A stretch of 64,000 bases of DNA, taken from contig CANXME010002067.1 in the NCBI GenBank assembly GCA_948144175.1, positions 2,480,001 to 2,544,000 of the forward strand. Direction: 5' to 3'. The number at the start of each line of letters is the position of its first letter. The stretch's first letter is position 1. The position numbers were made by a program, and so were the translations under genes. The notes below the pieces were generated by a model that worked only from the letters and a program-made list of their open reading frames with translations, did not search any database and was not told where the DNA came from. The stretch comes from Closterium sp. NIES-65 (Eukaryota; Streptophyta; Zygnematophyceae; Desmidiales; Closteriaceae). Shown one piece after another: positions 62,691 through 64,000 of the stretch.

Positions 62691-63626
62691 AAGAACCTGC
62701 TGCAAGAGTCGAACAAAGTACGGTCGAGGCCGCGTGGCAACGCCAGAAGCAGCAGGGACAGCACCAGTACCCTTAGCAGGAGCAACCGCCCCAGCAGAAC
62801 CTCCAGCAGCTCGAGAACCTCCAGCAGCACCAGGAGCACCCCCAGCAGGACCGCCAGTAGTAGTCTCAGCACCAATACCCTCAGCAGCACCAGCTCTAGT
62901 CGAATTCGCAGGCCCAGCAGCTCCAGTACTCTCAATACGAGCACCTCCGGGACCCGCGACCGCAGCACCCTCAGCAACCGAAGAACCTCCAGCACCAGCA
63001 AAACGGCGCCAGCGCCGGGCAAACCACTCGCGCAGCTCCTGTGGAGAGAGTGGCTCCCGGCGAGAAGAAGCACCCGGAGAACCTCGAGGCGGAGCACCTC
63101 CACGCTCACCACCCCCAGGCGTAGCACCCCCAGGCTCAGCACCCCAAGACGCAGCACCTCGAGGCTCAGCACCCCCAGTCTCAGCACCCCCAGACGCAGC
63201 ACCCCCAAGCTCAGCACCCCCAGGCTCAGCACCCCAAGACGCAGCACCCCGAGGCTCAGCACCACCAGACTCCGTACCCCTAGGTCCAGCACCCCCAGGC
63301 TCAGCACCCCCAGCAGCACCAGAGTCACCAGTGACCTCGACAGGCTCGACTGCGTCTACGTGGGACACACCTGAAGGGGCAAGACCCTGAGGGGGAAGGG
63401 GGTCTACCTGGGGGGGACCTGGTATAAGGAAGAGTGGGGGTGGGGGGAGGGACGGAGTGCGGTAGGGGAAGAGGCGGTAGTAGGGGACCGACTCATCAAA
63501 CGTGACGTCCTGGGAGGACAGAACACGGCGAGAGGTGGGGTGGTAGAACTGCCACCCAGGCGTGTCAGGGGGGAACCCCAGGAAGACGCAAGGAGCAGCA
63601 CGAGGGGACAGCTTGTCCGCAGACAA
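62690..63626 (-). pseudogene. Copia post-integrase linker (copy A)
   Basis: SADKLSPRAAPCVFLGFPPD and VTFDESVPYYRLFPYR lead into repeats of GGAEPGG/GGAASWGAEPGG (15-bp units around GGCTCAGCACCCCCA, 63080-63330). A frameshift near 62690 separates it from the reverse transcriptase frame. Confidence 0.85.
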
Positions 63627-64000
63627 GTCGCGGACAAACGCCCTAGATCCCCAGACCCGGAACGCTCACGCATCGCCAACCTTCCCCGTCCATAGCAAGG
63701 CTGGGGAGGTCTCTGGCCTGGAGACTCTGGGGTGGAGGTTGATCTGATGCGCTGCGTACCTCATCGCAAACGGCCACAGAAAATGGGGGGCAGCCGCATG
63801 CTTCATAGACGTACGAGCGACGTCCATGACCATGCCAATGCGGCGCTCAGCAATCCCATTTTGCTGCGGTGAGTCCGAAAGCGTGAAAGTCTGACGGATG
63901 CCTCGTGCACGTCAGTAGGCTCGCAGAAGGCCAGAGGAGAACTCTCCTTCTCTGTCCAAGTGCAGACGCACAACAGGGAAGTCCGAGCCAAAGCTCTGCC
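63627..64000 (-). pseudogene. Copia integrase core, C-terminal part (copy A)
   Basis: It runs off the window edge. FPVVRLHLDREGEFSSGLL contains the second catalytic Asp, SPQQNGIAERRIGMVMDVA the catalytic Glu. In-frame TGA codons follow GLLRAY (about 63915) and GDA (about 63669). Confidence 0.88.

Larger units (their letters stand above)
56640..64000 (-). mobile_element. Copia array: three partial copies joined
   Basis: Reading 5' to 3' on the minus strand: copy A (64000 to about 61453) runs from integrase to the middle of reverse transcriptase. Copy B (about 61452-60320) restarts in the post-integrase linker and ends early in reverse transcriptase. Copy C (about 60320-56640) restarts at the end of integrase and continues through RNase H to the LTR. 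Both junctions are in coding sequence with little or no homology. Stops and a frameshift in copies A and B make them non-functional. Confidence 0.85.

Noticed and set aside
62252-63328. 358-codon frame of Leu/Gly/Val repeats, first two thirds
   Set aside because: Out-of-frame reading of the 15-bp linker repeats. Only its last third coincides with the true Copia frame, after the frameshift near 62690.
15667-64000. Possible use of TAG as a glutamine codon (seen in some green algae)
   Set aside because: The intact hAT transposase ends at a TAG exactly where the family should end, the kinase gene ends at TAA, and related copies in this window have CAG at the same positions. Frameshifts and TGA stops in the same elements show decay, so no alternative code is needed.
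1-64000. Bacterial-type operons, CRISPR arrays or ribosome-binding sites
   Set aside because: The window has spliced genes, LTR and hAT elements and LINEs. Repeats present are minisatellites and TE subterminal arrays without spacer structure.

Overview
The window is eukaryotic and plant-like. Host genes are broken into short exons with GT..AG introns, about half of the sequence is transposable-element (TE) debris, and one host gene is a plant-type leucine-rich-repeat receptor kinase with a Cys-rich juxtamembrane segment. From memory of the style of the Copia families and of this kinase, a streptophyte green alga (a desmid such as Closterium) is the best guess. That is inference and was not tested. 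I saw no rRNA, tRNA or CRISPR array.

Layout. 1-6.4 kb: mostly non-genic, with a small hairpin (1781-1885), one spliced exon on the minus strand with a GRF-like zinc-finger end (2210-3313) and a 310-bp hAT MITE with exact 8-bp target duplications (5188-5497). 6.4-40.5 kb, plus strand: parts of one LRR receptor-like kinase. Eight (perhaps nine) LRR exons, all exactly 72 nt and all flanked by phase-2 introns, are scattered over 30 kb. A Cys-rich exon, a transmembrane exon and six kinase exons follow, ending with a TAA at 40516. All junctions are phase-consistent. The introns carry nested hAT elements (7073-8055; an intact autonomous hAT at 9762-12770 sitting inside a MITE at 9398-13075; 33335-34943), a decayed Copia element (15667-20983) and a set of tandem segmental duplications (23.2-33.2 kb) that multiplied one LRR exon four times and copied an embedded solo LTR with it.

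40.5-45.5 kb: a 3' piece of a Copia element on plus (41340-42475) abutting the gag half of another on minus (42476-44558). 45.5-49.1 kb, minus strand: the last six exons of an ARGONAUTE gene (PIWI domain, with the RDG and HYHVL catalytic segments present). Decayed partial copies of its own exons lie in its introns. The upstream part of the gene is missing, cut off by a chromodomain Gypsy end at 49386-50199. 50.2-56.6 kb: an LTR fragment, two minisatellites, a LINE with ORF1, endonuclease and reverse transcriptase carrying several stop codons (51185-55978, minus) and a Gypsy RNase H/integrase fragment. 56.6-64 kb, minus: a Copia array in which three partial copies are joined at illegitimate junctions.

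Main points of interest: a frame-neutral LRR-exon cassette array still growing by tandem duplication; serial partial exon duplications beside true exons in both host genes; a 16-bp minisatellite whose units carry a splice-donor-like motif and which abuts an Argonaute 5' splice site; and a complete, apparently intact nested hAT transposon.
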